DNA from: Pipra filicauda
Taxonomy: Eukaryota > Chordata > Aves > Passeriformes > Pipridae
Direction: 5' to 3'
NCBI RefSeq assembly: GCF_003945595.2
Contig: NW_024104620.1
Coordinates: forward strand, 1,336,501-1,400,500
Length of the DNA: 64,000 nucleotides
Made by a program: the position numbers and the translations under genes. Positions within the stretch are counted from its first letter, which is position 1; each line of letters begins with the position of its first letter. The notes below the pieces were generated by a model. It was given only the letters and a program-made list of their open reading frames with translations. It was not told the origin of the DNA and searched no databases. This document shows, one piece after another, positions 1 to 15,000 of the stretch.

Positions 1-2894
1 CTGGAAGAGGGGCCACCAAGAGCTCTCCCTGAGCTGTGGATGCTCCAGTGCCTCCTGGAGGGACTGGCAGTGGGAAGTGGATGAAAAGCCCTGTTTATTA
101 CCTTGTGACTGGACCTAACCTGACTTCCAGGGCTTATTTAAGTAACTTGATCCCCAGTCTGTTCTCAGAGTTTCTTGGTAGAGCTGTGTTTTATGTGCTC
201 TGCCCACAGTCATCAAACTGGTTACAACATGTTAGTCGTTTTGACTGGGGTGAACTGTAGCAGGAATTTTAATCAGCTTGGTTTCAGCCATGACACATCA
301 CTTTGTGTGGATAAAAGCAAGGAATGGCAAGATTTTTGGGGGGTAAAAAAACCTCATTATCCTGATCTGAAAATATGATCCTATGTATCTGGGATGAAAT
401 TCTGGCTGCGGACACAAAACAGAATTTTAAGAGACCAGCATCAACAAGACCAGCCTCTTTCAAAATTGAGCAAATGAAGAAATACTAATGTTCAATTTTC
501 AGCCCACTTTCAGTCTTAATTTTTGTATCATTTAATACTGCAGAGCAGAGGAATCAGAGATGTGGCCAATACATTGGGAAATTAAAGAAAAATTCAGTGG
601 GAAGTTAAAGACACAACTAAGATTGCTTCAACTTGCAGAGTTTGTATGGGAAGAAAATTAATTTCAGATGCAGTAAGATTCTCTTCTGCATAGGCAGCAA
701 AAGATAAGGTATTTAAAAAGAAAAACCAGGGAGTTTTTCTGCTACTTGAGTGGTAATCGAGCACCTAGATACTGTTTGTGGAGTGGAAAAAGAAATCAGA
801 GCTTTAAGAAACTCACAGCAGTCATTGTGCAAAGAAAGGTTTCAATGAAATGTCTTTCTTCAGTGATTTATTCACAGTGTAAACAGAAAGTGATAGACTA
901 AATGAGTCAAGCCCCAGCTGACCATTGGGACTGTAGTGAAGTTTCAATAGTTTGGTTAACCAACTGCAAGAAACCAAAATGGAAATAAATACAGAAAGGC
1001 TGTTAATTCCTCTTAAAAGAAAAATAACGTTCTCTATTGAATGATCTTCCCATTTACATTTTGCTAGAAACATGTTAAACAGAGTGTACGAAAGGAAATT
1101 GTTTTGTTAATTAAAATAGCTTGATGAATGCTTCAGGCTTTCAAGTCCCTCCTAAGGAAATTGGATCTTTTAATCTTAGGAGGCCTCCTTTTCCATAGCT
1201 CCATGTGGGAAGGTGGTGCCTGGCAGGGCTGCAAAGCTGCCTGGCCGGAGGAGCTGCATGTCCCAGGGTGTCCCCAGAACCCCGCAGCCATGGGCTGCCC
1301 ACCATTCCCAAAGAGCCTTTTTCCATGGCTCACCAGTCCTCAGCATTCAGCATTAGGAAGAATTTGGCAAATTTGGTGTCTGGCTGGAGGGGAAGGAACA
1401 GCTAATTTTGGCCTGTTGGGCCAGGGAGGCTTGCTGTGAGATTCATCAACAGCAGGCTGGGATGTTTCTCTTCCCTTGCTCTGACTCCCCAGTGAACTGC
1501 AGGAGTTTCTTTCCTTTCCTCTCAGCTGGTAGAATTTTTTCCACCTTCTAATGTATCTGATTCCGTGACAGCTGAATGCACAGTCATGTGGATAAGAGCT
1601 TTTATCATCACTTCTGTTACAAACTCCCCAGGTCTAGGGAATTAGAATTGGAAAAGGAAGAAGTCTTAAAATTGGTTTAAATGGGTTTAAAAATGGAATT
1701 CAATGGGTCAGAGCAAGGGAATAGCATTGTAAAGGTAAGATAGCTTGCTAAGGTATCCCATCAGTACCTTTATCAGGTGTGTCTGCTTTTCATTTTTATT
1801 TACTAAAATGTTTTGGAAACTCTGCTCTTTAGGTGGTGCCAATCTCAGTTATTAGAGATGTACCTTACACCTGCAATATTTTTAATTAAAAAGGATGTGC
1901 ATAAATAGCTGGGAGAAGGATCTAGCTGGATATTGCAGCCTCCCTGTTTTGCAGGGTGTTTGCTCCCCCTACACTCCCCTCTGCTCACAAAAGCAGTTGA
2001 AGGGCTGTGATCCCAATGGGAGAGCTCCACCACAACACCTTATCTCTTCCTTTTCTCTGGGTTAGCAATTACCACTCGCTTCTGCCTTGTTGTCTGTGTC
2101 TGCCCTTAATGCCCAGACCTTTTAGTTTTTAACTCAAATCCACATATATTGAAAGACAAGGCAGAAATTTTATGTCCAGCACAATCTTCTGCATTCTATT
2201 GCATAAGTGCTTTTTCTTTTCCACTTTTCTTTTTAATTGGAGCCAGAATTCTAATTGAAACATTTTGAGTGAAAACATTCCTGGACATAAATGGACAGCA
2301 AAGGAGACGGAAATGGAATTGCTGTAACTTTAATGAATATATTCAGTTTTATTAGTTCAAAAGTAGTAACATAATTGCTTTTTCCATTCAGTGGCTGAAG
2401 AAGTTTTCACCAATAATAAATAGGATTTTAATGGAAATGGTAGAAGTGGTTATGGATGGTAATAGCCACTACAGTGTTTGCAGTTTTCGAATTAGGTCCA
2501 CATAATTGTTCATAAAAAGAAAATTTCATTTGTTAAAAATCTGTGGAAACATATTGAATACGTGGTGGTAGAAATGCTGCTGCCATAGGAATTATTTTCT
2601 TGTCATATTTAATAATCAGGATTTAGTCAAGTATTTAAATGTGCTGCATAAACAAACGCTGTATTTGGAAAACATACAAAACCGTGTTTTAAAAAGTGTG
2701 CTTGAAAATACCAGTGGCTGCATTACTTAGACTTAGCAATCGCAACCATATTATCCAGTCTTCCCAATTAATTGCTTTTTGAGCAGATTTTAGTGGTGGG
2801 AAATGAGCTGGCAGTGCTGATAAATTACAAAACCTGTCTCTCTCTCTCTCCCTCTGTCTGTCCTTCACCGTGTGTGTGCTCTCCCCTCGCCTAG
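1..2894. other. THSD7B intron (partial)
   Basis: This is AT-rich intronic sequence with no exon or mobile element I can recognise. A short CT repeat (about 2836-2851) forms part of the pyrimidine tract before the exon at 2895. Confidence 0.7.
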
Positions 2895-3040
2895 GCCAGA
2901 TGGTGCGTGGGCGCTCCGTGGTCCTGCGGGCAGCGGGCGAGGGCCGGCCCTGCCCGGAGCAGCTCACCCAGCACAGGAGCTGCCCGGTGAAGCCCTGCTA
3001 CAGCTGGCTCCTGGGGCCGTGGTCTCCCTGCAGAGTCCAG
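2895..3040 (+). CDS. THSD7B: THSD7B exon, TSP1 repeat (first exon in window)
   Basis: The acceptor is a pyrimidine tract ending in CCTAG at 2894 and the donor is CCAG|GTACGG. The exon starts after the first base of a codon and ends on a codon boundary. The translation includes MVRGRSVVLRAAGEG, then CPVKPCYSW and WSPCRVQ, the cysteine spacing of a TSP1 repeat end followed by the next repeat start. The exon is much richer in GC and CpG than the neighbouring introns and than the next exon. Confidence 0.9.
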
Positions 3041-6000
3041 GTACGGCTTTCCCTGGTGCTCCCCGAGGGCTGCAGGGGCTCCCTGTGCCTGGGGTCGACC
3101 ACAAAACCCAGTTGGGGCTATTGTTCACTGTCTCTGTGGCTGGTGAAGGTGCTGATAAGATCCACAGGGAAGCAGGGGAAGTTCAGGAGTGGTAAGTCTC
3201 TGCACCTCATCTTCCAGCCATCAGCAGCCCTTCATAGATAGCAATATGGGTTCAAGTACCATAAGCTTATAGAACTATTAAAAGGGATTTATGGAGTGAA
3301 TGTGTTTGAGTGGGCATAGATATGATGACCTATAATTTAATTATATAAAACAACTCTAAAAAGAAAATAGATGCACTAGATATCAAGAGAGCTTAGCCTT
3401 TTTATCCTTTTTATTTCCTTTTTTTAAAAGTACTATATAGAAGGTCTTCCCCCACCAGGTCTCCGGTACAGTAGTGCAAGTTCTTTTATGAGAGGCTGGT
3501 TTCTACTTTTTCTGTACCCTGGCTATCTTTTTAATGATCTAAAAATGTCTGGATTCAGTTCTGATGTGCTGTCCCTGCACTTGGCACCTCTGCACAGCAC
3601 TGGAGCCATCATTTTTTCACTGTCAGTGACTTGCATCAAGCTTGAATTGACTTTTTCTTCCCCTCTGTGCTTTTTCTTCTCTCTTTATCTGTTAGATCAC
3701 ATTTCCAATATTAAAACATATTAGTTGGTAACCCAGTTTAAGCAGAGGTGAATCTTTCACAGTGAGGTTTATCAGGCTGCTTAAATCTGGTTTTGCTGAA
3801 ATGGAGGTGAGAGAAGTGTGGTTGAGTGGAAAAGTGCCCTGTCTGGTCCCAGGGGACAGGACCTGTGCCAGATCTGTGGCTGCTTCTCCACATTATACCA
3901 TGTAAGAGATTGAGGCCAATAATGCACATAAAGACACACATGCCTTGTGTTTTCTGCTCTGCCCCCTCCCACATTGCCAATGCCTTGAATACCTATGTGG
4001 TTTCTAAGTGTGGTAGACAGACATGTAGTGAATATGTGAGTGGCACAATAGATACCCAGAATTTTCCCATGTTTTCACACATGAAATCTGGAGTGTGACA
4101 GTCTTTGTACAGTCCAAGATCAGAGAAACAGAAATATATTTGTATTTTCTATAATCGACTCATTGCAACTAGTGATGTGAATATGGTCCTTGTATATGCT
4201 GCATTCAGTATTTATTTATGTATAACATAAATAGAACAAAATGATAGCATCATCTGATAGCTAATGTAAGCAAATCCTGTTAAACATCAGGGAACAGACC
4301 TTCAGCCATAGGAGCTAACATAGCTGATAAAAGAATTAGTAGGGAAGCTGAATTAACACCCTGGCTCACTCCAGATAAATAACACATTGTGCAGATTAAA
4401 AGTGAGCTCATCCAGAACCCAGCTAAATTTCAACTCAGAGCAAATAATCACAGCCTCTCCTAACCCAGATATCATCCCCACATTCAATGAGATGGAGTCT
4501 GCTTCTCTCCTTAAATTACCACTGTGTAGCTTCTCTACCCTTTACTTTGTTTTGGAGAGGAGCCATTCTATTCATGTTCACTCTCTCTTTAATGAGGTGC
4601 TTAGGAATTAAATGTAGTTCATAAATACTGGGTGATTTATTCCTGTGCTTTACTGGAAAAGAAGCTTAAGCCAGCGTTCTAAAGAAAGCTTTTAGAAGTT
4701 CTGTTTTCAAGGATGCTTTGTGAAGTAAGGTAAATGCATCCTATGGTAAGACCAAAATGCATAGTGTGAAAATGTCTTCCTGTAATAAATAGAAACGGGA
4801 CGACTAATTATAAGGCCAAAATATTTTTTCCTTGTATTATGAGATAACTGAGACTGTATTTCCTAGTTGTAGAAGGACTGTTTTATGTTAAATTGATTTC
4901 ATGTGAATAATTAGAAGTGTCTGCATGTTTAGGAATAGAGCCTGCTATATGTGTTCTGTGTTGATTGTCACAGTATGGAAATCAGTGCGCTGGTCTCCAA
5001 GTAATTACACGTGTCCCAGCCACACCTGCTGGTGGCATGGGGCATTTCTGCTGTGTTCAGAGGGATGCACAATTTGGGAACTGGTCAATACAACCAGTCT
5101 TAAAGGGTTACAGGACATTAGTGATTATCTTCCTAGAGCTGAAATGGTTTACCCTGATTAGCTTAAAAAACAATTTTAACAGTGGCTGACACTGTTGATC
5201 ATTTTTTCCATTAAAGGGATGTAAGTGAAGTAGCTTAGGCATTATCAAACACCAGCTGGCTGACATTCCTAAGGAGACTAAAAACCTTTCCTTTCTAATG
5301 TGTTTTAAAAGCACTCCCTTAAATGTGATCACACAATGTTCCCTCATTAGAGAAGACTTTTACCTGATTAAATGCTTATCAACCTGTGAAAGCATTTGCC
5401 CAATCAACTCTTTACCTAAAATAATTGTGAACACATGAACCCCAGCAAAAGCCAAAAAGGGAAAACTTTTCTTAAAGGCACATCTGGGCAAAGCATCTCG
5501 CTGGGGCTTTTATCTCCTGTCTTATTAGTGTGTTTATGTGGGTGATGTGGGAGGTTTGTGGAGATGCTGCCTTACATTAGTGTGTTGCTGAATTCCAGAG
5601 ATACCTGGCTGTCAAACACAGTCCTGGTATAAACCTTTTCCTTCCTTTGCCAGTGGTGGTTGTTTCAAGGAGAGTACGAGGTGGAGGCTCCATGCAGGTG
5701 CTGGTGGAGGGGCACGTATGTCCTGGCTTTATTTAGGGAACCCAGGATGGGTTCTGCATCCTCTGTAGGGTCAGCATAGAAATTTTTGCAGCCAAATGAC
5801 AGAAATCCCCCCTGGAAAGCAAATTCTAATGTATTTCCCACAAAGAGATCATAACTCAAGAGGCAAATCCCGGTTCTAGGCAAACCTCAGAGGATCACAC
5901 CTTCCAAGAAAGAGCATTTACAATACAGATTTGTTCTCCTGTGTTTTGAATATGTGATGGTTTCCTTGGCAGTTCTCTGATTAGCAGCTATTCCCTGCAT

Positions 6001-9000
6001 CCTCAGTGTGCCATTGCTGCCGTGAACTTCCTCTGGCTCCACTATTAATTATCCTCTATTAATTAGAATTTCAGATGTATAATTTTGGGGACATGAATAA
6101 TTTTGAAGTTGATAACGAAGTTAAGGCAGTGCTCCTGCATTGCTTAAGACCTTTCCAAATATACCAAAAAGGATCTCTTACTGTAAGTGACAGGGTCACA
6201 TTTTATCTTTTAAGTGTGTTCAATTAAGGTCTTGAAAGAAAGCAAGCAAATGGAAGCCACTGTTAAAAAGCAAACCTTGGTCTTTGGGATTGTTTGAGAG
6301 TTCATAGTTTATATTTATTTTTTATTCTAAATATTGAAATATGAATGTAGTTTCAGTATTGAGTGATATAAAAATGAAGAGTGTTGCATGTGGACTTTTA
6401 TGAGAGACTTTTACTGAAAAAATTGTTTTGATCTATTTATATCTCAGTATTCTTATTACTATTTATATATTTATATGTACATAAATATATATTGTTTATA
6501 GAAGAAGAAGAAGAATATTTTTGAAAACTTCTTTTGTCCTCTCCAGTCATTTAGTCACTCTTTGAGCCACTTTGAATTGGAAATGCTGCAGTTTGATTAG
6601 TGCCCATTTCCCCCAAGAATTTTCTTCCATCGTCTTCTGTTTCCACCAGCCATTTCTAAGCACTCTAACTCAATTGACAGCTGCATGAGTTATTCACACA
6701 CCATTAATCTCAGACCACAATAGAGGCTTCAGTGGTGAAACAGTAATTTAGAACAGTAAGTTACATCCTGACTAAAGTGAAACATGGTGTTAAAAACTTG
6801 GAATCTGGCTGCATGTAGTAAATCTACTTTAATCTCTAAGATGCTTTTGATTAGCAACTTCTCTAAATCCAGCTAGTTATGCTCCTATTTCCATTTCATT
6901 GCGGGTCTGCAACAGAAGGGTTGGAGAGAGTGAAAAGCAGCCAGGTGTGTGCAGGAGAGCCATTCTTGAGATTCCTGCTATTGAATCTGCTGCTGGGTGA
7001 ATGCACTCAGTAGGAGCCATTCTGTTCTGCAGATTAAGTCCATTATTTAAAGAGAATCCACTGCCAAGAAATCCAAAGGAGCACATCCCTCAGTTATATA
7101 AAAGCAATGTTTCTCCCTCCTTCTTGAGTTTTGTTTACTGAATTTTGTGAAGTGGCATTTCCTCAAGGCTTCAGGTGCACATTCTTAAGGCATCACACAG
7201 GTTTAAGGCATCCACCTCAACAGCATTGGAGCTCTGTTTGTCAGATGAGAAGGAAACAATTCCAGCCTCTAGAAATAGCCTCAGCACTTCAGCTCTTGCA
7301 GCATCCTCAGCCCTTGAACATAGCTTTAGCCAAACAGTAAAGGAAGTCATCTTCAGCAAGTGGTTTGGTATATGACTAAATATTTCAGAACTGGGCTCGA
7401 TGAGCATGGAGTGGCTCAGATGGAGCCTCCTTTTATTTGTTCAAATGGGGTTTAGTGCTGATAGGTGGCGACTGGCTTGGGTTGATGTTCTGTTGGAGTG
7501 TGTGACTCAAATTGAGGATCTCATGTCTGCTCCAGAAGTGGTCGTTCTCTTTAGAACATTACACAGCCAGCCTAATGCACAATAACCCTGGCAGCCCAGT
7601 TAACTGTCCTGGAGGATTTTTGTTGTTGCAGGGTTTAAACCATGTAAGTGCTCTTCTTAGTCTGCATCATCAAAGGAGGGTAGAGGAAATGTCTCTTCCT
7701 TATGGGCAGGTTCTGCTCTTGGCTTCTTTAGAGAAGCCAAAAATTTTTGTGTTCATGTAACTGGGCATTAATTAAGAATCAGGAAATTCACTAGCTCAAG
7801 TAAAGGGCATGAAGGGCTGACCCCAAAGATGGTATTAATCCTTTATGGTACCCACCTCTTCCCCAGTTTGAGTTACATTTCCCACACTTTTCTGTCTGGC
7901 TCTGCCCCTGCCTCTGAGCTTCTGTAGAGATGTGTACAGAGATTTGCATAACTATTGCAGGGGATACTATTGACATTCAAAGGCCAACTTTGTATCTTTG
8001 AACACTTTTTAGTTGGAATCAAATGTGTTTCTTTTGTCATCTGCTAGTGTCAGTGATGTGTGCCTCTGTTCCCTTTTATCATTTTATAGGGTGGACAGTG
8101 TGGAGATGGATTGCAGGTCCGCAACCTCACGTGTGTAGTGCATGATGCATCTGTTTCTGCTACATCCAGACCAGTAGAAAATGCATTATGTGGTGAGCTG
8201 CCATCGAAAGAGAGTGTGCTGCAGTTACCCTGCTCTGTGCCTTGCCCAGGTAAAGTCTTTGGGAAGTCATGGTGCATTCCTGCCTGTGATAGCTGTCTGA
8301 GGTGGATATGCTCCTGTAGCTCCGAGTGCTGTCAGCTGTTGTAGTAAGAATTTGTGCTTCAGCAGATCAGGTAAATGCTCACTCTGCTGTTTCTAGACTA
8401 CCTGAAAAAGACTTCCTTTGTTTTTTGAGAAAATGAGATTCCCCGTGAAGCAGAAAATCCGAATATTGCATACCACTGGATGACATACCTGGGATATTTC
8501 ACTGGTAAAACGGTTGTATGCTTAGGTTGTCCTTGTCCTTCAAGGCTGATTCTTTTTGCAAACCTATGATTTATTCTTTCAATGTACAGGTGACTGCCAC
8601 CTGACAGAGTGGTCAGAGTGGAGCTCCTGCGAGCTCACCTGCATCAATGGCAGGAGCTTTGAGACAACGGGGCGCCAGTCTCGATCCCGGGCGCTCATCG
8701 TTCAGTCTCCGGAGAACCAGGAGAACTGCGCCGGGCAAGAAATGGAAACTCGACCTTGCTCAGGTAGCTTGGCTTCCTCCCTGTCAAGAGTTTATTCTGG
8801 ATTAGTTGCAAGGTAAAGACTAACTGATGTTGATATTGCAGGAGGGAAGTGTTATGACTACTTGTGGAAAACCAGCCTTTGGCAAGACAACGTTCGCACA
8901 GTGTGGTGTCAGCGCTCGGATGGAATGAATGTCACAGGTATCTCCCCAAATTACCTCGCACGATTATGAATGAAATGTCTCCATCCAGACTTTTCTTTTT

Positions 9001-12000
9001 CTGCATCTGTTGCTCAGAGGGAGTTGGACATCCTTCCTCACTCTTCCAGAGTTTCAGTTTAGATTTGTGTATAGCAAAGACAGATGGGAGCTTACCAGCC
9101 TTGCTGTCAGATCAACATCACGCATGTATTACATGGGAGTATTTGGGCTAGTTATCCTTACTGTTGGGCTGCTCACAAGAAGAAATAAGTGTACACATCC
9201 TAGAGGGCTGCCTGGGCTGACTTGCACAACCCTCAGTGAAACCTTCCTGTGAAGAGTAGAAGAGAACATTGCACATGTGGTAGAGACCCCACCTTCTGTA
9301 CCTCTTCTTCCTTTCAACATGCAGGAGTCTCAAATCACTCAAACTGTGAGGTTCCTGCTATCACTGTGACCTACAAATTCTGCCTGTGCAGGATGAAAAG
9401 GGAAGTTCATCAGAACTTTGAAGCTCTACGAGAGATTGACAAAGGCAGTAGGGCTTGCATATCCACAGGGTCTCTTTCAATATGCACAGGGTGAATGAGG
9501 AGAGAGTAGAAGCGAAAATGCAGATGTTTTTATCTAGTTCTATTTATAATGACTGGTTAAGATAATAACAAAAATCTTATGTGCAAAGGTTGCCAAGTAT
9601 TTAAGAACTCATTAAGATATTTTTGTTCCTACAGAAGCACAGGTTTCCCTGAGTGAGGATGGGCAAAGGCGTTATGTGGATTATGTCTTCTTATGTAGAT
9701 AAGACATTCATGAGGACACAGAAGATCTGCATCTAATTCCCCATTCTTTCCCTAACTTCCTGTGTGGCCCATGGCAAATTGCTTATATCTCTATATCTCT
9801 GTTCTCCATTAACAAGATGGGTATTATAATAATTCCCTGCCCTGTTAAGGCAAATTAATTAATACGATGCCTACAGATATTATGCTAATGTGCATAATAG
9901 ACTAGTATTTAACTATATAAAATAAGTAAGCAAGCACTTCTCACACTGTGGTGATCCAAGTCAAAGAACATGCCCTTGAAGGCACTCAGTATTTTCTTTT
10001 CCAGGAGGGTGTCCTCTTCGGACGAAACCTGCGGAAGTTCGGCACTGCAGCCCGGCGTGTAGAAAACCCTTCTCCTACTGCACGCAGGTAATTACTTGCT
10101 GCAGATTACAGTCAGGAAATTAGCACTGCAAAATCTAATCAATTAGCATCTGGATCCTAAATGCATTCCAGGACCTAGAAAATAGTTTAGTGTGTCCGTG
10201 GTACCACCTCGAGGAAGTTGTGGGAATTTCATCCTGGAAGGAAACCATAAACCGGCACAAACGAGTGATGGAGTGTTTATGTGGTGTTACAGCTTTGGGT
10301 TTGTTCTGTGGAGGGGTTTGGGGACTCTCGGTTTAATTTTATTGGTTAAAATTTCATTGAATGCTGTTATACTCTCCCATAGAAAATGGACTGTTTAAAA
10401 CTTCTGTAAAGGAGGAGATAAAAGAGTCAATCACCTGTTAGGATCATAACCAAGTGTATGTATCAAGACTCTCAGAAAGACATTATAAAGTAATTAGCAA
10501 AGAAAAATAATACAAAGAAGCTGTTTTAAGGTAGAAATCCATAAAATGGAGTATCTATTTAGCAAACGACAGACTTCTAAAAAAGCTCTTGACCAAACTG
10601 CTTAGACTGATCCAGGACAGTGAATATTTGGCCACAAGAAAGCTTCATTTTAGATAGCCCCGTGAAATACTCGAGTGGAGATACAGGAGGAGGGTTTGGG
10701 TCTGAAGGGGGATTGTTTCTGGTTCGTCTCTTCTAATGCCCAGCAGGGTCAGTGGGAAAATTGTTACCAACGAGAGGAGTTTACCACAGATTCCTGTTAT
10801 TAAGCCTGTTGTGATGAAAATGTTTGTATGTTAGGCTTCTCCATAATTACAGACTCTTTTTCAACTCTATTTCCCCAAATATATTTGGCTTTTTTGAACT
10901 GAAATGGGTTTGCAGGCACCAGTTCCTGGGTGGTTTGGTTTGGCTGTTGGTGGTGAAGTTGCACGTGCAGGTTATACCTTGCAGTTTCTTCATGGTTTCC
11001 CTACAGCGTGCACTGTTCTGTGAGGGGGCGCTGTCTGGTTTAATGCTGAATTCCCTTTTATCTCCAGAGAGGAGTCTGCGGTTGTGAGCGAGGATACACA
11101 GAAGTAATGAGATCAAATGGTTTCCTGGATTACTGCGTGAAGGTACCAGGTTTAGAAGATAAGAAAGCCGATGTTAAGACCATTGCTGGAAAAAATAAAC
11201 CTGTCAACTCAAAAATGCATGACATTTTCAAAGGATGGTCTATTCAACCTTTTAATCCAGGTGAAAAACTTAAATATGAATGGAATAAATTGTCTTTAAA
11301 ATGTTTCCGTAGAAGAAAGGTACAAGCTTTGTAGATCATAACATCAGAGATTGTGTCTGGGAGCTGCAGAGCAGCCTCCCAGTTTCTGACTCGTGTGCTG
11401 TCTTTCATGCCTTTGTGCCTATTCAAAGGAATCACAATCTCTTATGTTGAGAGATAGCAAAGACAGAATGAGGCAATAATATTTTGCAAAAGTATACTCC
11501 TATGTGATTTGGGGGGATGCTTAGAACTATTATCTGATGATGTTTCTAGAAGGTAATATGTTTGGACTAGGAAAGATATTGATCACCAACGTTTGAGAAG
11601 ATTCAGAGCAAAAAGTGCTTAAGATTTCATTAAACAAAGCATTGGTTGTTTCTTGTTGCATTTCAAAAGTATATGAAAAGAACAGGCTAAAAAGTGTAGA
11701 GTTTAGAGTTTAAATGTTAAAGTTATGGCATTAAAAACACCCAAAAAAAGCAGGCAAGCTGCTGTGCCCGAGCAACTCATCCCAGGTGGATCTTTGACAT
11801 CCACAGCATAAAGTCCTTCCCAGATGGAACCGTGTACCGGATGTGCCCAGACTGGTCCACAGGACTAGTGCTGTAGTAATAGCTGATTCCCATTTTGACT
11901 GTTGTTTTGAACATGAATTCATCCAAAACAAATTTCTGAAATGCAAACAGGGCTTTAAAATGGGAAGCAAACTCGTCAGGTGCATCAGGTTTTACCGAAA

Positions 12001-15000
12001 CACATTTGTTCTCCTCGTCTTCTAAAATACTGGCAGTGCAGTCTTCCCTCTCTCCTGGTACCTGACACTGCATTTGTTTGCAATTAGTTTCTAATCAACA
12101 CAAGACTTTGGAAAACATGTAACAAAACGTTGTGTTAGGGGGATTCAGGGAGCCATAATTCTGTCTGATATATGTGATCACACTTTGAATGTTACATTTA
12201 CATATTTGATCTGCATACAGTAGTTAACCTTTGCGTTGACAGTCTCTGGGCTCAGAGAGCTCAGTCCAAAGCCTTCTAAAGTTGTCTGGGTTTCGATCAA
12301 GCCCTTCATCCAGAAGCCCACGCAGTTCAACATCAGTTTGAATCACAGGTTTGGGGTTAATTGCCATTTTTCAGCATCCCTGGCCTTCTGTAGGCTGTCT
12401 AACTTGGGTGTCATCTCTTTGGCTGGTACCTTTATGGGGTTAGAAAAAGAGAGGGAGGTGTAGGTGGATGCTGCAAGTCTGTTTTTAAATCAGCATTCGA
12501 GTCTGCAGCCCTGAAATCTTCTAGTGGGCTTGACCTCAGTGCAGCTTCTGGGAGCCAACTCTCCCCCTGGGACTGTAACAGAAATAGGGACTAGGGAGCT
12601 TTTACAGAACACGGTGTTACTTAATTTTAGGCCAGAAATGTTATAGAACCAATATACAGGAAAGGAATAAAGGTGCTCCATGTGTGTTAAATGTATCACC
12701 AACCCCATGGCATACTGCAGTAAACTCTTCAGTCTGTGTGTGCTCTTCAGACCCCAGCTCAAGGCTGGTGCTCTTCAAATCACTCCCCTTTGTCTAACTT
12801 CATGGCAAAATATGTAATTACTTGCCTTAAAGAGGCTCTCAGGCTCCCTAGTCTGGGGGTTTGCAATAGTTAGTGCTGGCTCCGCCAGGAAACTGCTGTT
12901 GCCTACGAGTTCTGCTCTTGATAGCAGGTCTGTGGTGAATGCTCCCTGTATGGATGGCATTTTCCACCCTGCAGCACCACAGTCCTTGACATTTGTGTAT
13001 GTCTAAGGACTTCTAGCTGTCAGTGAAAGCACATGTGCCTTTCTCCAGGTGATTTGTGATTTCCCTTCCCGTTTACAGTGTGGAACACAAATTTTGTTAT
13101 GATTTAACGAGGCTGATGTTTTTGTTCTTCTAAATACTCTGCAGGAGTGCACAGAACTGATTTCAAATCAGGCTGTGTTTTTCCTCTCTTTACCACACTC
13201 CGGGAGGCAAGAGTTCAGGTACAGAAACTTTTTTTCAAGTAGAGAGGCAATTTAAATAGCATTACTTAAATTGTCAGATGACATGGTCCAATGCCTTTCT
13301 GTTGGGGATGTAGAGCAGAGCTGCCTTCATAGCAGACATGCTGTGATGCCTTTCTGTGGCTGTGACAGTCCCTTTGCAGGACTGCTAAATGTTTCTTGGC
13401 CTTCTCCGGTTGAGAGGGCAACCAATTTCATACCTAGACTTCAGGAAAAAACCCAAACAAACCAACCCAAACCTGACAAACAGAACTCTTCTCACGTGGG
13501 AGATAGTCTGCAAGTGTTTCAAGGAGAAGAGAAAATGTGTGAGAGGTACTCAGCCTTTCCACAAGGCCTGGAAGAAAAATGAGAAAGAATGGGATCTGAT
13601 TAAATGTGTTTCCCTTTGAAAAAAATTGTGATTCAAACGTAAAATGTAAACCAGGCTCAGTGATTGTCCCTCTCACTTGACTGAGTTTGAAATGGCCTCT
13701 GCCAAACCGTGTCTGTGGGCACGGCACAGGTTTCTGTTCCTGCCTCCAGTGTGTATTTGAAGCTCTGTTGATGTGAATCAGCTCAGACTGCTGCTGCATG
13801 GAAAAGTACCAAACCTTCTCCCCTCAAGGAAAGCTGTACAGGCAGAACAGAGCGAGAAACAGAAATGGCAGTCTTTGAACAATTGTTATTATTAATGCAA
13901 AGCTTGTCATTAGGGACCTGTGCAGATAAAGTGTTCTGAGACAAGGGAATGTTTCAACAGACTCCAGCCCACGTGTGCATGGAGGGGTTCCTCCAGGGGT
14001 CCCTGGTCATTGCAACCAAACAGCCCAATCAAGAGCCTTACTTTGTCTTAAAGCCAGTTATGTCTCCTGCTTCTGTGGCCCAGCCAGAAAGCTCTTTCAC
14101 AACTTTATCCGTCTTACTGTTACAAAGTCTATTCTTGTTTTTATTCTAAGCTGAATTTATTCCCATTTGTTGCCCAAGTGTTTTCCAGCTTAAAGCAGCT
14201 TGTCCACTTGTGCTCACTGGTGTTTACCCCAATTGACCCCCGAGTATTTATGGAGAACAATCTCACCCCTTCTTAACCTTCTTTGCTTTGGGCTAAACAC
14301 ATGAGATGTTACCTCTGTCTGTCTGGGTCAGCTCAGCATTGAATTGCCTCTGCCAGAGCAGCCACTGGGGCTCTGAAGTGAATGTACCCCAATTATCCTG
14401 TGTCCCTGCTCCTTTCTGTGGGCAGGAGCCTGCCTGGATTGTGTTTCTGTGCTGTACCATAAGCCCAGGCGGCCTGTAATGAGCTATGGGAGCTCAGCCA
14501 GAGCAGGGTTAGGAAGTAACACTGCTTTGGATAACTGGGTCGAAGAGCTCAGTTTCAGTTTTCATTGAGGAAAATCTACGGTCCTTACTAAAGTTAGCAT
14601 TTTGTCTTTAAAATGGTTGATTTTTACAGAAATATCCTTTGCTATCAAAAATATGGGGTTTACAGGTTGTTCCCAGCCAATCCTTACTGCATTTCCCATC
14701 AATGATGCTACTAATTTCTCTTTGACTAATCTCTTGAATTTTTATGTATTTTAGAATAATTTTTTTTATGCTCCCCTTTCATCCCTCTGTCCTTTTTCCT
14801 CATCTTCAACAGATGGTAAACTGAAGATGTGGGTGTATGGAGTATCAGCTGGTGGGTTCTTCATCATAGTTTTCCTGATTTTTACATCCTATCTGATGTG
14901 GTAAGTATGGCATGTATTTTGTCCTTAAGTAAAAGCTAGTTTGCTTTTACTTAAACAATCCAAAATATATCACAACACTCTGTGTTGCAGAGATTTAACC

